NCBI GenBank assembly: GCA_019915135.1
Contig: JAHLMK010000009.1
Span: 496,001-560,000 of the forward strand
Direction of reading: 5' to 3'
Length of the DNA stretch: 64,000 nt
From: Strobilurus pachycystidiatus
Taxonomy: Eukaryota > Basidiomycota > Agaricomycetes > Agaricales > Physalacriaceae
This document shows, piece by piece, positions 33,302 through 46,400 of this stretch. Position numbers and translations under genes: made by a program. The notes under the pieces are model-generated. The model had not been told where the DNA came from, searched no databases, and saw only the letters and a program-made list of their open reading frames with translations. Within the stretch, counting starts at the first letter, position 1. Each line of letters starts with the position of its first letter.

Positions 33302-34617
33302 ACGCCCGCTGCAGAGGCGCGCGCCAGTGTCGGGCAGCGGACAACATGGCGGAAGGGAGAAAAGAGGGTTACAACGGCCCGAGCTGCCGGCGGCGAGTAA
33401 ATGCTGCTTTACCTTCTTCACTCTTCTTCACCCATCTGCCCAAGCACCTGCCGCCAAAGACTTGTAAATGCACACGAGCAATGGGACAAATTCCGCGCTG
33501 GGAGAGGTGCGTTTCAGCTCTTTCCGCAACGTCCTCTCTCTAAAGAGTCTACAGCACGGATTCATACCCAATACATAGAACAATGTCAGCGTTCTTCGAG
33601 ACGGATGCTCCGTGCAGACCAAAGAAGCCCCAGGAAACCAACATTAGACGCGAAGTGATTGTCGTGAACAATTCCCTAGCCCATCGTGCTACCAGCAGTC
33701 TCTACGCCGCGCGCGCACACCCTTCATTCAAAGTCGTCCTCGGTAATACCACTGCCGCCCAAGCCAGCGCGACAGGTGCCAGGACGAAGAACGGTGGCTC
33801 AGCCGCGTCCGCTGAGATCTCTCCAGGCATTTACCTCCCCGTCGGACAACAATCGCGCCTCTCAGCGTCTAGGGAGCGACGTAGACATCCAAGTACGCAA
33901 AGGAGATGGTTCGCACAGCCGTTGTTATCCCTTGGACTGGCGCAGAGAACACCGAATGCAATGACTGCGAAGCTTGCCATTGACCACGAAACTTGCTGTT
34001 GCTCGAGCCGCGGATGGGCTTCGGGCCTGGTGGTGAACAGTCGCTTATGGAGAGGATGGCGAGATTGAGTTCAATCAATTCAGTGGGTCTCACAAGTTCC
34101 TGCATTGCTCGCGCTGACAGTCTAACCTTGTAGAAGAGCCCGTCTATCTCGCACACCTTTTTGTGCTGTCTCCGAGTCGCGTCCCTTGTTACCTTGCCAA
34201 GTGCCCATCAAGACGGTATGCCAGTCATCCTGGTCATGGAATTTCGACTGATATCGCATCAGTCAGTGACGCAGACTTCATAGCTGCTAATCAGGCATCG
34301 CAAGCCGGATGTCACAGACGTATGGCCCATGGCGAAGCTCCATCAATGCAATGTGAGTTATTCGGCAACAGTCATCGAGCCCAGATGCTGATGAGCATTT
34401 GCGAAAGGCCTCCGCCCAATCGTCTGATCGACTTGCGCTTATGGTGGCGCTTCCCCAGGTGCTGACACCGAGTTATAAACGATGTCAAAGGATCAGCGCA
34501 TCTCAGATCCGGCTCAGTTCTGTCCCCTCTTCCTAAGCATGACAGTTCCACCTGACCAATCACATCCTTACGTCCATATAAATGTGCGCTCGTCTTCTCC
34601 CTTTCCACACCCTCATC
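33302..34617. other. Intergenic, no firm gene
   Basis: After the target duplication the sequence continues the old promoter region of the RRM gene. A 161-codon frame at 33583-34068 (MSAFFETDAPCRP...) starts in a fair context. Its second half overlaps equally open frames on both strands and has no family resemblance, so I do not call it. A TATA-like CATATAAAT at 34575-34583 probably belongs to the next gene. Confidence 0.4.
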
Positions 34618-35849
34618 ATGGACGCCCTCGTCACCGCCAAAGACACCGCCATCGTCAAGCGCATTGCCATACCAGAACCAGGACCCAATGAAATCCGGGT
34701 CAAGGTTCATTCCGTCGCGCTCAACCCTGTGGACGCGTTATATGTCGCGCATCCGGTGGACCTCAATTACAATCGTGTGGTGGGAAGTGACATCGCCGGC
34801 GTTGTTGATAAAACTGGAGACAGTGTAGCGCAATGGCACGTAGGTGATCGCGTTGCTGGGTTGCTCCAAGGAGGTTAGTGCGGTCTTCAGTCGAAATCAG
34901 GATTGTTGGTAACACATCAATTTAGCAACTTCAGGAAATGCTCGCCCAGGCGGATTCGCACAATACGCTATTCTAGAGGCGGATCTGGCCATTCGAATCC
35001 CAGACAAGTTGTCGTTCGACGAAGCGGCCACTCTGCCTATGGGCAGTCTTACTGCTGCACAGGTAACGTCTCACTTCTTCCGAGACGGCCGACGACCGAC
35101 CTTCCATTGAACTTTAGGCACTCTTCATCCGCCTCGGGCTTAACGCGCCTTTTCCCGGAAGTCCCTTCACATTCCCTTCCCGATCGATTGGGAGTCCTAC
35201 CATCCTGATCTACTCCGCCTCGACCTCCATCGGCCTCTACGCCATCCAACTAGCCACGCTCTCAACCCCAACGCCCCGCATATTCGCGACCGCCAGCCCC
35301 AAGCATCACGCCACCCTCCTCAACATGGGCGTCGAAGCGGTCTTTGACTACCGATCGCCGACTTGGGAAGCAGACGTCCTTCTCGCCTCTGGGGGAATAA
35401 CGCACGCGTTTGATTGTATCTCGGAAGACGCTTCCACCGCGCGCATCTCACAGACCTTCGTCCCAGGCGGAGGGACGATTGCTGTGATACGCAAGTCGGC
35501 TTGGGACCCCTCCGATGTGCGGAGGGACGTCAGGCCTTTTTATGGGGCGGCGTGGGCGGGGCTGGGGCATGAGATCATGTACAATGGGGAGGTGATGCCG
35601 GTGTCGGAGGAGGAACGAGCGTTTGCTGTGGCGCTCTTTCATTGGATCGGAACGGGGTGGACGCCTCAGCCGAATCCAGTGCGAAGAATGCCAGGAGGGC
35701 TGGAGAGGATCGTCGGGGATGGGTTTGAGTTGTTGGGTGCGGGGAAGGTCGCTGATAGGAAGAGGGAAGGGGGAGGGACAGAGAACGTAGAGAGGCCGTG
35801 GATGAGGCCCATTTCGGGGGAGAAGTTGGTTTATAGGATTGTGGAATGA
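34618..35849 (+). CDS. Medium-chain dehydrogenase / quinone-oxidoreductase-like enzyme
   Basis: Exons 34618-34873, 34926-35062 and 35118-35849 give 374 residues. It is an NADPH-dependent oxidoreductase of the zinc-free medium-chain (MDR) group. The N-terminal GroES-like fold shows EIRVKVHSVALNPVD and VVGSDIAGVVDKTGDSV with GDRVAG. The nucleotide-binding half starts at ILIYSASTSIGLYAIQLA, and SFDEAATLPMGSLTAAQ precedes it. No cysteine-rich zinc lobe is visible. Fungal relatives include stand-alone trans-acting enoyl reductases and toxin-biosynthesis-type dehydrogenases; with no biosynthetic genes nearby, the substrate stays open. All introns keep frame. A TATA-like box is 35-43 bp upstream of the ATG. 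Confidence 0.88.
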
Positions 35850-36457
35850 GCGTGCACGTTGCATGGATCATGAACGGACGAGCTGGCCCTGTGTTTCACC
35901 AAGAGATGACACAGGCATGTACTACGACCCATATACGGTGTGGTGTTACTTATATTCGTTGTTGAAAGTCTTCTTATATGCATTTCTCACAGATTCAGCG
36001 AGAAGCGAGAGTACAGTTGTCTGACGAAACATGCAGCTTCTGCGACTATAAAAAACTAATTATAAAGCATCGGTTCCGGGTCCTGGTCAATCTTCTTTTT
36101 CCATGACATCGGTCAATTTCGCTCTTGCTGCCTCACAAAGTGCACTTCTTCTGAGATGTGCAACTCATATCCTGATCTCATCTGGCGTGGGTATGGGCGT
36201 TGTCAATGTGTCGGTCTCTATGAATCTTGACCTCTTTCACAATCACGAAACTGCGGACGCACATCGGCAATAGAAGAGGCCCGTCTCGAGTCATACCTGT
36301 CTCTGCCTGTCTCTGAACATTAGCGGGGAACTGGATCCCTCTTCCACTTTCACAGTTCACACTTCTCCGTGTTCCCATGCATGTCATCGTTGTGCTCTAG
36401 TTAAGCGCCAGGGATATCACCTTCTCCCTTTCCTCTCATCCCCCCACTCCCACTACA
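35850..36457. other. Intergenic, no gene seen
   Basis: AT-rich and pyrimidine-rich sequence between the oxidoreductase gene and the third BTB gene. Nothing recognisable. Confidence 0.4.
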
Positions 36458-38513
36458 ATGGATCGTCTGGATACAGAGCGTATCACCCAGTCGCCTCTCT
36501 GCTTCGAATCCTTCTTTGCGATAACACCCGAGGCTCTGTCTTCGCTTGCCACTGCCGATATTGCGAGCGACAAATGCGGACTCGGTTGGTCGTATCTGAT
36601 CAATGGCGATGTCGATGAAGCACCTACGGCCCAGTACAATGCTGAGGTAGGGCGTCTCACAAGGGGGAAGTATGGAGGCAAGAAGGGGAAGGCTGGCAAG
36701 AAGGGCGCCCGGGTTCAAAATTCGGAATCGTCTACAACCACTACCACCTCAGAGCCTTCCGTCAACGGTGACTCCGCCTCCCCTCCGGCGGCACAGGCAA
36801 GCTGATTGTTGCCACGTATACGCTGGAGCTTCAATTGACGTGGTGTGCAGATCGAAAGCGATAACTTAGTCACGAAGTCCGCGACCATCCAGCTTCTCAT
36901 GGATCCATGGGTGATTGCATTTGCAGGCCATGTCTCCATCGCCCGCGTCTCATGCGAACTGAGCATCCCTGGATGCATGGATCGATGCTTCGACAAGATT
37001 GCAGTTACCTTATCTCCTGTGACTGTCCTCGGCAACTTCCAGTACACGCTTCCTCTTGAGTCAGCTATCACCCTCAAAATTGCGGTCGAGGTCGGACAAC
37101 AGCGCACCGAGGTGCCCCTTCCCAAAGCGTTCGATCAACGTACGATTGCTGCCGTAGCGGACACCATCTCTTCGGGTGACCTTGTAGACTTGAAGTTCTA
37201 TGCGTACTCGAAGCGCTGCGGAGATGGTGGGGCGAAGGAACTCAAACCCCTCTACGCAAGCTCGGTGATCCTGCACCAATTCGGATGTGAGGATCTCGAC
37301 CTATTAGGTGAGTACGAAACACTTCTTTCGAGCCGTATAAATACTAGTCGATGCTGACACCCCGCAGTCGCCCCAGATGGTTTCAAGGATTCGGAGCCGG
37401 TGGCTATTGACCTCCATCACCCTCGAGCTGAAGATCTGGAAACCGACTTCTATGATTACGCATCGGACAGTGATCTCGAGGACGAAGAAGACACACTGCC
37501 GAACCTTCGGGAGTCAGAAATTAGCTCGGAAAGGTAGGATCGTGTTGCCTCAGGCGGGGTCATCGACGCTAATCGCCATCCTAGTGCACACGATTCACTG
37601 CGCAATGAGCTTACCAAGAAAGAGAATGACATTGGCACTTCCTCGACCGACGATGAACATGGACGAGACGCTGATCTTCTCAGTGACCTGATGTACGCTT
37701 TTCATCCCTTTGTTACTTGTTCTTGAATTTGATGTAATGAAAATCAGGGAGTTGCAAGGCGACAGCAACACCAAGTTCATGAGGATGGGACGAGCCATTA
37801 CACTCCGTGACACTGCTTTCAAAACGTGAGTGATTCCCTTTTCTGCCAACCTAGAAGATTCTAGTCATGTTATCGATCTGTAGATGGAAAACTTTCCTCA
37901 ACTACATCTATTTCGACGACATCAAGTTCTCCACCCTGAAATCAAACGGTGGCGCCGGCCTGTCCACAGGCCAGGTGGAATGTTCGCCGAAATCAATGTA
38001 TCGCCTAGCTGACAAGGTTCGTGAACACTTCCGTATTTGTCTTCGTTCTACCTACATCAAATAACATTCCAGCTCGGAGTCGACAAATTGAAGAATCTCG
38101 CGCTCGACAATATCAAGGCCCAATTGTCAACAGAGAATGTCGTGAAGGAAGTCTTTTCCAGATTCACGTCTAGGTCGGTTCATTCGTTCCCAATGTCAAA
38201 GCGCACGTAATGAACCTACCTCTTTTGCAGACATGAAGACGTTCTCGCGGCTGAAATCGATTTTCTTCTGAGTAAATGCCCAACAGTGGCGGTTCAGGCC
38301 GGAATATCGACGGCTTTGCGTGATTTCGGGTCTGGAAAGCACGCTTACTTGCAAGGCGCCCTCGATAAAGCCGTTTTGGGACTTGCTAAAGGCATCCCAG
38401 AGTTGTGCACCGTTCAGAGTCATGCTGAACTGCAGAAGAAACGGGACAATCGTTGTGGGCACAACTTGTACTGCCAATACTGTGGAAGGAGCTATGCCTA
38501 TCACGACCTGTAG
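36458..38513 (+). CDS. BTB/POZ-domain protein, copy C
   Basis: Exons 36458-36796, 36851-37307, 37368-37533, 37585-37692, 37748-37825, 37884-38016, 38073-38173 and 38231-38513 give 554 residues. It is a diverged paralogue of the genes at 4.1 and 7.4 kb: GLGWSYLING near the start, KFYAYSKRCG, YASDSDLEDEED, MRMGRAITLRDTAF, YIYFDDIKF and SPKSMYRLADK. Exon lengths 78, 133 and 101 are conserved, but the acidic exon is split by one extra intron. The first exon carries a Lys/Gly stretch (GGKKGKAGKKG) and a Thr/Ser run not found in the other copies. The first intron appears to be GC-AG (CAG|GCAAGC), since no GT donor keeps the frame. The C-terminal end is longer and contains four Cys (near CGHNLYCQYCG). 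Confidence 0.84.
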
Positions 38514-38603
38514 CCTCGACCTTCGTGTATAGAACAATGAAGTGATTCCCTGATAATGTCAGGCCACGAGTGTCAAGATTGATGAGAAGTATAGCGAGCA
38601 ACA

Positions 38604-39805
38604 CTACAACGGCGGACTATCAATGTAACTCGAAAGCATAAACACTGGGTATTGCGCTCCAGGTATCTCCGTCTCCTCTGCTAGCTTTCTGATATGTGCT
38701 ACCTCTTCAGTGGTCAGCTTAACCTTATCTGCGCCGAGGTTTTCCTCGAGGTACTGATTGATAAGTCGACATCAGCAGTTTCGTATAATCGGGTGAGGAC
38801 ACCGCACCTTGATCTTTTTGGTTCCCGGAATGACCACAACGTCACTGCCCTGCGCCAAAATCCACGCAAGCGCAACCTGACCAGGCGTAGCTCCATGCCT
38901 CTTCCCGACCTTCCCAATCTCGTCTACGAGACCCAGAATTTTCGGGAAATTCTCCTCGCTGTACTTGGGCAACATGCGGCGGAAGTCTTCCGCTTCGAGG
39001 TCCCCGAGAGACTTGATCTGACCAGTGATGAAGCCGCGTCCGAGAGGAGAGTAGGCGACGATGGTGATGCCCAGCTCACGCGCAGTGGCGATGACGTCGA
39101 GAGGGGGCTGTTCGGCCTCTAGCTGAACGGGCGAATACTCGATCTGAAGCGCGCTGATGGGGTGAACGGCATGCGCACGACGCAGGCCCGAAGCAGTGCA
39201 GTCTGAGAGTCCCAGGTACTTGACTTTGCCACTCCTGAGGACGATATTGTCAGCACGAGACTCAGCTTGAGAAAATTGATGCATACTTGACTAACTCCGC
39301 CATCGCCTCGACGGTCTTTTCAATAGGGACTTTGGCATCGGTGCGATGTTGATAGTAGAGGTCGACATAGTCGACACCCAATCTTTCCAGTGATTTGTTG
39401 AAAGTCGACTTGACATACTCCGGATCTCCTTTCCCACCTTCCATCGTGAAGCCGAATTTCGTGGCGAGGAAAATCGAGGAGCGTTTCTCTGGGTTGGCCT
39501 TGAACCTGTAGACCTCAGATGAGTCTTGTAGTTCGCAACGAAGGAAGATGAAGTCTACCATTTCCCAATGAGATCCTCGTTGTCGCCATATATATCGGCG
39601 GTATCCCAGTGGAAGCATCCAGCTTCGTATAACGCGTCCAAGATCTATCATGATCAACATACGTCCATAGAACAACGAAAAGATCTACCTTGAATCGCTC
39701 TTCGTCAGTTCCAACAGAACCATACCCAAAACTCAAACCCATCCCGCCATATCCGATAGCGGGGATGGTCGCGTCGCCGATTTTGCGTGTGATAGTGAGA
39801 GTCAT
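38604..39805 (-). CDS. Aldo/keto reductase
   Basis: Minus-strand exons 39805-39689, 39644-39559, 39505-39287, 39234-38808 and 38753-38604 give 332 residues, normal for the family. It is an NADPH-dependent reductase of carbonyl compounds with a TIM-barrel fold. The catalytic tetrad is visible as Asp53 and Tyr58 (WDTADIYG), Lys84 (ATKFGF) and His121 (YYQHRTD). QIEYSPVQLE, AYSPLGRGFITGQ and VVIPGTKK are the usual substrate- and cofactor-side blocks. It is most like the yeast/plant auxin-induced-protein type (AKR13-like), an inference from memory. It converges with BTB copy C, with 90 bp between stops. All splice junctions are in phase. Confidence 0.93.
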
Positions 39806-42800
39806 GGTCCAGGAGCAAAATCAGTGCTGCATCATCATGTCGCTTATAAGATTTCGGGTGAGATAAGACGCGCGTCGTGACCCAATATTGTCATTGCAGC
39901 TGACGCTTCGGGCGTTAAGGCCGGAGACATACTAGGTCCTGAGCGCAGAAGACAATTCAAACACACCTAGAAGATATGAAGCCGCGGACAAGAACAATTA
40001 CAACTGAGCGCATTGGTGAGTAAATTGCAAAGTGGGGTGCCATAATGAAGCAGAAAGAAACGAGTAACCGTTACCACCGGTCCGATGTTCCGAGCATTCC
40101 TTGTTCTTTTCTCTCATCGAATTTCGACGCGAGTCTACATGCTAACAGTTCACCTATTCTGGAGGCGCCAAAACTGGCAGCGTGCGACACATGAATCACG
40201 GCGTGTCTTCTGAAAACGGTACCCTCTCATTAGCGCAGTAGGCGTCATCTGTTGACTGCTACTACGCCACATCGCTAGCCTACAATAGGTGGCGCGTCGC
40301 AAGCCTGGTACGCACCTCTACGATCGTTGTGACTGCATACACTTTACTTGGTTCTGCTCTTAGATAGCAGGAATGCAAGTGACGCAGTGTACGTAAAGTG
40401 GCGCAAGAGATTTCGCCAAAGCCTCTTCAATAGGTACTTCCTTATTTCGGTATACGTCTCACCCTCTAAAGTTCTTCCCGCATTCTCAGCGTTGTTGGAA
40501 AGGTCGACTCTGTGTGGCGTTGATAGATAGTAGGCGATGGATGGTTCAAGGAGGTAGGTGTGAATCGTGATTCTCCGATGGTGATAGCGCCCATCAATTG
40601 GAGGCTCGTTGCAAAAGGGAGCGGTCACTCTTCCTGGAAACTCTTACACAGTTCTTACACTTGTGCGCCAGTCATCACATTCAAAGTGTGATTATGACAT
40701 CGTGATTGGGTTTCTAGGCTTGCACACGAGGGCTGAGCGCGTTGAACCTCTCACGTATGTAGTCCTCATCGATGTCGTGGGTCTGGCTCCGTGAACGGTG
40801 ACTGTGCGACCAATTGCATCATTCGACGCCTTGCTGGTCAATCGGTGTCTCTACTCAATTTTGGGATACACATTGTTGAACGACTCGAGATCCTTCCGAG
40901 GCGGGAAGTGAGGTTTTCATCATTGCGCTTCCCGCCGCTGTTTGATATCTTTGGCGGCGCACTCCCCGCTCCGAGAGTCCCTCCCTATGGGAAACCTTCC
41001 ATGTTTTTGGGTACTCAATACCGTAACAGGTACACCTCTATATAACAAACGGGTCAAGAACACATCCACTTCCGGTGATAGAAGATCCGGAGGAGTCTGG
41101 CAGATTTGTTGATATGTAGTCTGGTAACAATCCGTCTGGGGAAAATAGATATCTACTCTCGGAGATTGGACACGGAAAAGCCCAGGTGGCGCAAGCTGAG
41201 ACGGAGGCGGGCATGTGGGATGAGCGCGTCAACGTCAACGTCGACGTTGTTTGTACCAAACTCTTTGGTGGCACGTAGCAGTCGGCTGCTCCGTGCATAT
41301 GCAATGACTGCGAGGCCTTCCACACCCCGACGTCTGCCGCCGCTGCGGTCCTACCGTCTGATCAAAAGGTATCATCATGAAGATCATGGTACACTGGACT
41401 TACTGCGCTTGCAGTGTCTCGTCTGTGTCAAGCCACACACCGTATTGACTTCACTGGCTGCGCTTGTGGCATCCCAGAGGTTTGGCGCGACGCGGGTAGT
41501 CTGATGGGGAGCGGGTACATTAGGACTGTATAGAGTTCTCTCCGTATGATAATTGACGCTGACGCCTTTTGTAACTCGGGCTCGCACAAATTTCTCAAAC
41601 TCTGTCGTAAAACTAAATGGCAGCTCTGAGCAAAGCAAAGAGGTCCCTTCCAGCAGCAATATTTTATCGTAGATTTCAGTCGCGAGCATCATTCCATGCT
41701 ATGCAGCTCTGATTGCTTGCTGACAGATAGCTCTTGTGGATATTGAACATCGGGACCCGATACGTTACAGTGGCATGCTGTAATCGTCCCAATATGTTCT
41801 AATTGCCATTTCTCAAGATCTCATTCTCGAGATCTCGTTTTGAATGTCATCTGGCTAGAGCTATATGGTCTAAAAGATACACTGAGCATCTGTGTTTGTA
41901 CACGCTGCCCTTCTCTGACAGATGATCAGAACTGTGACGGGTGAACTTCTGTGGCCCTTTGGCCGATTCAGCACGCACAGAATGCGCATACAGTAGCACG
42001 CCGCGTCAGTCAATGAGTTTATGAGTCACACGCACTTGCAGGCTGCAGGACAAGGGATCTCTGGTACTAGAACGGCGGGACCGAGTCGATGTGACATGGG
42101 TACGACACAGCAGGAAGAATGACACCTCCACCCCGCAACGTGAGTTTCAGAGTATTGATTCTCCAAGTGATAGGAACAGAGCACTACGAGAGTATACACG
42201 GGGCTGTATATTACATCCTGAACCTGGTTAGCCAAGTACTCCCCGTCACCTCTGGCCATCCGCGATCGGAAAGTTTCTACGCGCGCTCTCTGGCAACGGT
42301 AACCCTCACCAACGCGTCAAACGAGTATACGGTAGTAATGAACGAGTGCGCCGCTGATGGTATGTAGCGTTGCTCGATCACTCTGGAAAAGACACGACAC
42401 GACTCGGCCAGCGCGCTTTCGCTCTTTCCCGCTTCGACGTGCCAATTCTCTTCCGAATCTCGGATTCTCCGTCACTGTTTTCTTAAGCGATTTTCGTTCC
42501 CCTACCATCCAAACTCAAGCCCTCCAGCTCCGTGTCCTATAACGTTCCTGGTGGTTAACCTATCACCTAATTTCAGGCAAGTCATCTCACGGGCGCTGTG
42601 GCCGCTCCCCGAGTGTTGTGCTGAGGCTGGTGAGTTGAATCAGTCTTGCGCTTAGTCTGGTGTTACTTAAAACTCACCAATCTCTGCCCTCCTTGTATAC
42701 CTCAATCGTTTCTTCCTTGAAGAGTCATAGAATCAGTTCAATGTTTGTTAGTCTCCAACGATCTTTTGTATGGTAAGAATATCTATACGACTGTTACATG

Positions 42801-43619
42801 ATGTTAGTATAAATCGACATCAGCGACTAACTGACACACCGGACATGTCGCATGTTAGCCATCGTAGGCCTTATCCGAGGCAAGCATGAATTGTTAAAGC
42901 TTATTTTGCGCCACCAAGTGAGTCTTTGTTTGAAAATGAATACCAGATCTTACACACGCGAAAGAAGCGTCGCGTCGGGTTTAATCGAGCACCATCCCAC
43001 GGCAATTAGAGGCTTCGCACACATGGATTCCAGATTTACTTACGTGACAGTGTAACCGAGATTACATCTCCCCGCAGATGGTCCCGGAGACTGCCGCGTC
43101 GCGTCGCGACATTTCAAGGACACTTCCTGGACGCAGAATTTGTTATGAGTGCAACTAGAAGAAGTGAGTTGACTCACTCGAACGAGTGGCTGACGAAAAA
43201 TGTCCTTTCCCGACGAGACCGCCCGACCAATTCTCGGGCGGGATGAATCGGGGTTGCGCGGTCCATCCTGAAATTTACCCCATTACGGGGACAGTTAAGA
43301 TGTCGACTCATTCGTAGACGACCTCCAAGCGGGCGGCAAGGGACGTGATCAAAGGCAACCATAGACAGCCAACCATAGACTTGATCGTCGGGCGGGAAAC
43401 AGCCAATGTTATCCGGGTCGCGTATACACGGGCAAACTACGGAAAGTTGCACGTCAGGAGCGTTAAGGGTTCGGTGGAAGCATCCCTGTGGAGAGTCTAG
43501 AGTCCACAGAAGGTTGTCTATTTTTTGTGTGTCGTTGTTACCCTAACATTGACAGGGAGCAAGGAAGAGGTCCACCAAGAGACGGCCAGCACGTGGCGGT
43601 TTGCGAGACGAAATTACGA
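39806..43619. other. Gene-poor region
   Basis: No convincing gene in about 3.8 kb. Open frames at 41038-41504 and 42026-42542 overlap on both strands, have no splice logic and no family resemblance. I see no clear repeat ends. It may contain decayed mobile-element sequence. Confidence 0.4.
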
Positions 43620-45348
43620 TCACTTTACTTATTTGGTTGTGCTTTCCTCCTCTCATTCCTGCCGCCAACAAGGCAGCGAATAACAGCAGATATAAGCGAC
43701 TACTCTGTCAAATCGAACAATATTCAGGCCTTGGTACGACGGGCTAGGCTTGCGCTCGTCCTGGACTGCCGAATTATCCCACAGCCTAGCCAATGCAGCA
43801 GAAGGGTATGTTCGCCATGTCTGTCCACGAGTTAGTGCTTATGTACGGACAGGAATAATCACGAAGCTCAGCATTACACCAGTAATATCCGTAGATTATG
43901 CCGCCACCGAGGCAGTGGCCTCCTGCTTGGGAGAGCGCACAATCCGATTGACAGCATCTGCAAAATGGCGACACCGACGGGCGAGCGGGTGCGCCTTTTC
44001 TCAGCTCATATCTGCAGCTCCTTTGAATTTCTCTGTCAGACAGTGCCACCCTCGACATTCTCCTCGCCTTGGTCACCACTTCGTTCACCTTGACATGCCA
44101 AATGATACGCTTCCTACGCCGCCACACTTCCGGCGCTAGCGAATGGCCTTTATCCCTCGCCGCGCATCTAATTCTCCTGCATGTTTCCGATAGCATCGCA
44201 GAGTCTTTTTGACACCGGCGTCTGCCAGGCATCCTATCACTAGTGGTCGTTATCGATGCAGCGAGGCATGTCAATCGACGCCCCGTCGACTCTTCATATC
44301 GACTCTGCAGTCAAGACGTCATCATGAACAACCTTGAGCATGCGCCAGAGGGCGTCCACCCCCATCACATCGTTGGACAATCGGGCGCCATGCACATACC
44401 TGCCTTGACTGGTGCCGCATGCCCACGGACGTAGCATGACGACTTCCAAAGCCGGCACGGCGTTCTCACTCGCTAGTAGTAAGGTCTTCTACACGCGCCG
44501 TTCGATCTCGGTTTGGTCAGACGACTGTCGACTGTTGATATACCGGAACACACTAGGCATGGGAACGATGATTGCAATGGCAGTCTCCGCGGCGAGGAGC
44601 GAACGGGACTCACTGGGTTCTTGACGCGGCAACATAACACCGCCCCTCCCATCGCTCTAACTTGAGGTCCTGAGGTGTGTTAATCCCCTCCAATGCTCGA
44701 CTTACAGTTGACGATAGCTACAGATATCCACCAGGGCTTCTTTCATAGCATGCTTACCCACCCACGTTGGTAGCGTCCTGAACAACGCTGCGAAGCAATC
44801 CCGAACGTCTGGTACACTGATGCACCCATCCTGCGGCGCAAAGTCTTGTCCGTACCCGCAGGAGCGTCAGTTGTGGCGTTATTCCATACGTCATCCTCTG
44901 AGAGAGAGATGTAAGTTCTTTGTTATGCGATAATCCGTTGAACTAACCTCTGTTTCTAAGCGGATACACGGTCTTCGACCACGGATTTCTGGCTTCTTGG
45001 GTTCCACAAAATCGAACTGTTGTTCCCCGGTAAAAAAAATTCCTATTGCACATTCATACTGACTAATTCATACAAGTGAGGAGGGATTTCGTCTTCGAGA
45101 CTCTGTATCGGCCAAGTACAGTGGCGCGTCCAGTCATGTTTGGGGCATGGGTCCCGCCTCCGTGCATGGCCGACTGCTATGGACTAGTCGTGATGGTGGC
45201 ACCGAGCTATGCATAGACTGTGTGAGCTGTGGATGTATCGTCCTGGGTGAGGCTTACCTCGACTCTGCTTCACCCAGCCTGTTACCGGAGCAAGCAAGGT
45301 ATCTTGTTTTCCTCTTTTCGTTTGTGAAGTTGTGCTGATGAATATTAG

Positions 45349-45367
45349 GAAGAGAGAGAGAGAGAGT
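45349..45367 (+). repeat. GA dinucleotide repeat
   Basis: Simple GA run of about 18 bp downstream of the gene at 45511-46365. Confidence 0.8.
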
Positions 45368-45510
45368 AGGCATGCATAGAGTCGAGAGAAATGACAATGG
45401 TGAGAGAGAGATGACTGCTTTGGATAGTGATGCTGATTTGTCGTAAGATATCATCGCGATGTTGGGCCCGCCGCCATCGACGATGACATGGTCTCCTAGC
45501 CTGCTGGCAA

Positions 45511-46365
45511 TCACTGGATGTCGGCGTAAACGACGCCGTTGGCCTTGTACAACCTCAGTTTGTATCCTCCTCCATACTTGGCGTACAACTTCTGGCACGC
45601 CCGGACTGCCATCCCGACCGTGACGCCCGGATTGCCCTTCACCTTCAACAATACTTTCCCATCAGCAGGCAAATGGAGCCGTACACTACCCCCCGCTATC
45701 ATCTGATAGTCGCAGGCCTGGGCCACGTCCACTCTCAAATCGAACTCCGCCATCCCGCCGTTTCCAAATTGGGGTTGGAACGTCGCCCGAGTTGGAACAA
45801 TAACAGCTCCGGGTACTGTCGAGATATTGATGTCAAGGGCGCGTCACCGGACATATATGGTGACTTACCGAGCTGTGGGGTCGGAGCTGTGGCGGGCGGC
45901 GTTGCTGGCCACGATGCAGCAGCGAGGTCCTGATAGCTGTTCGGATGACCTGATCGATGGTGGGCGCGGGGTCCATTCATATCCTCGTAAGCAGTGCGCG
46001 GGGGAGGCGCACCGCGTGGATCCATCGGCGGGGCGGTTGTAGCTGTGAATCCCATCATGGCGTTGAGTAGTGCGCTTTGTTCTCGATGGAGGAGGGATAT
46101 ACCTCGTGTGCCGGCGTAGGGCCCATAACGACCCATATTCGTCGGCGATGGACCACCGTTCACTGGGGTGGCGGGTACGAGAGGGTAACCGCGTTGGTTG
46201 TGGTTGCCTAGGATGGAGGGTGGAAATGCTTGTTCAGTGTCTTGGGTCCTCCTGGCAGACGAATGAGTGCTCACCGTCAGAGCCCATATCCATAGGATTG
46301 CTCGACACTCCTCGGTATGCAAACTCTCCTCCTTTGGCCGCCGTCCTGGTCGTGAAGGGTTCCAT
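45511..46365 (-). CDS. Unrecognised protein with conserved C-terminal domain (intact copy)
   Basis: Minus-strand exons 46365-46275, 46207-45869 and 45815-45511 give 244 residues. The family is not known to me. Residues 1-145 are Pro/Gly/Ala-rich and probably disordered. Residues of about 150-244 look like a small folded beta-rich domain: AVIVPTRATFQPQFG, CDYQMIAGGSVRLHLPADGK, NPGVTVGMAVRACQKLY and GGGYKLRLYKANGVVYADIQ at the very end. The same domain, intron positions and phases recur in the inverted copy at 58368-59224, and the domain is better kept than the linker, which suggests selection on it. No signal peptide or membrane segment is seen. Confidence 0.7.
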
Positions 46366-46400
46366 GCTGGAGCGACGTTTTGAAAGTTTTAGTGGTGGTG

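Larger units (their letters stand above)
43620..46400. repeat. Left arm of an inverted segmental duplication
   Basis: This stretch matches the reverse complement of about 58350-61100. Shared blocks include GCCGCCAACAAGG near 43660, GGACTGCCGAATTATCCCAC near 43763, GAGAGCGCACAATCCGATTG near 43932, CATGCGCCAGAGGGC near 44339, and the whole gene at 45511-46365. Similarity continues through 44640-45500, so it is one duplication and not several dispersed repeats. The part outside the gene shows stops in all frames I tried. Confidence 0.75.

Noticed and set aside
33583..34068. 161-codon plus-strand frame starting MSAFFETDAPCRP
   Set aside because: Fair start context, but the second half is Arg/Ser-rich, overlaps open frames on both strands, and shows no family resemblance or splice partner.
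34618..39805. Secondary-metabolite cluster around the oxidoreductase and aldo/keto reductase
   Set aside because: No synthase, P450, transporter or cluster regulator lies nearby; a BTB gene separates the two enzymes.
40900..41045. Second Tvp38/VTT relic (FPPLF)
   Set aside because: Only about 15 bases match the relic at 6.87 kb, with no further similarity.
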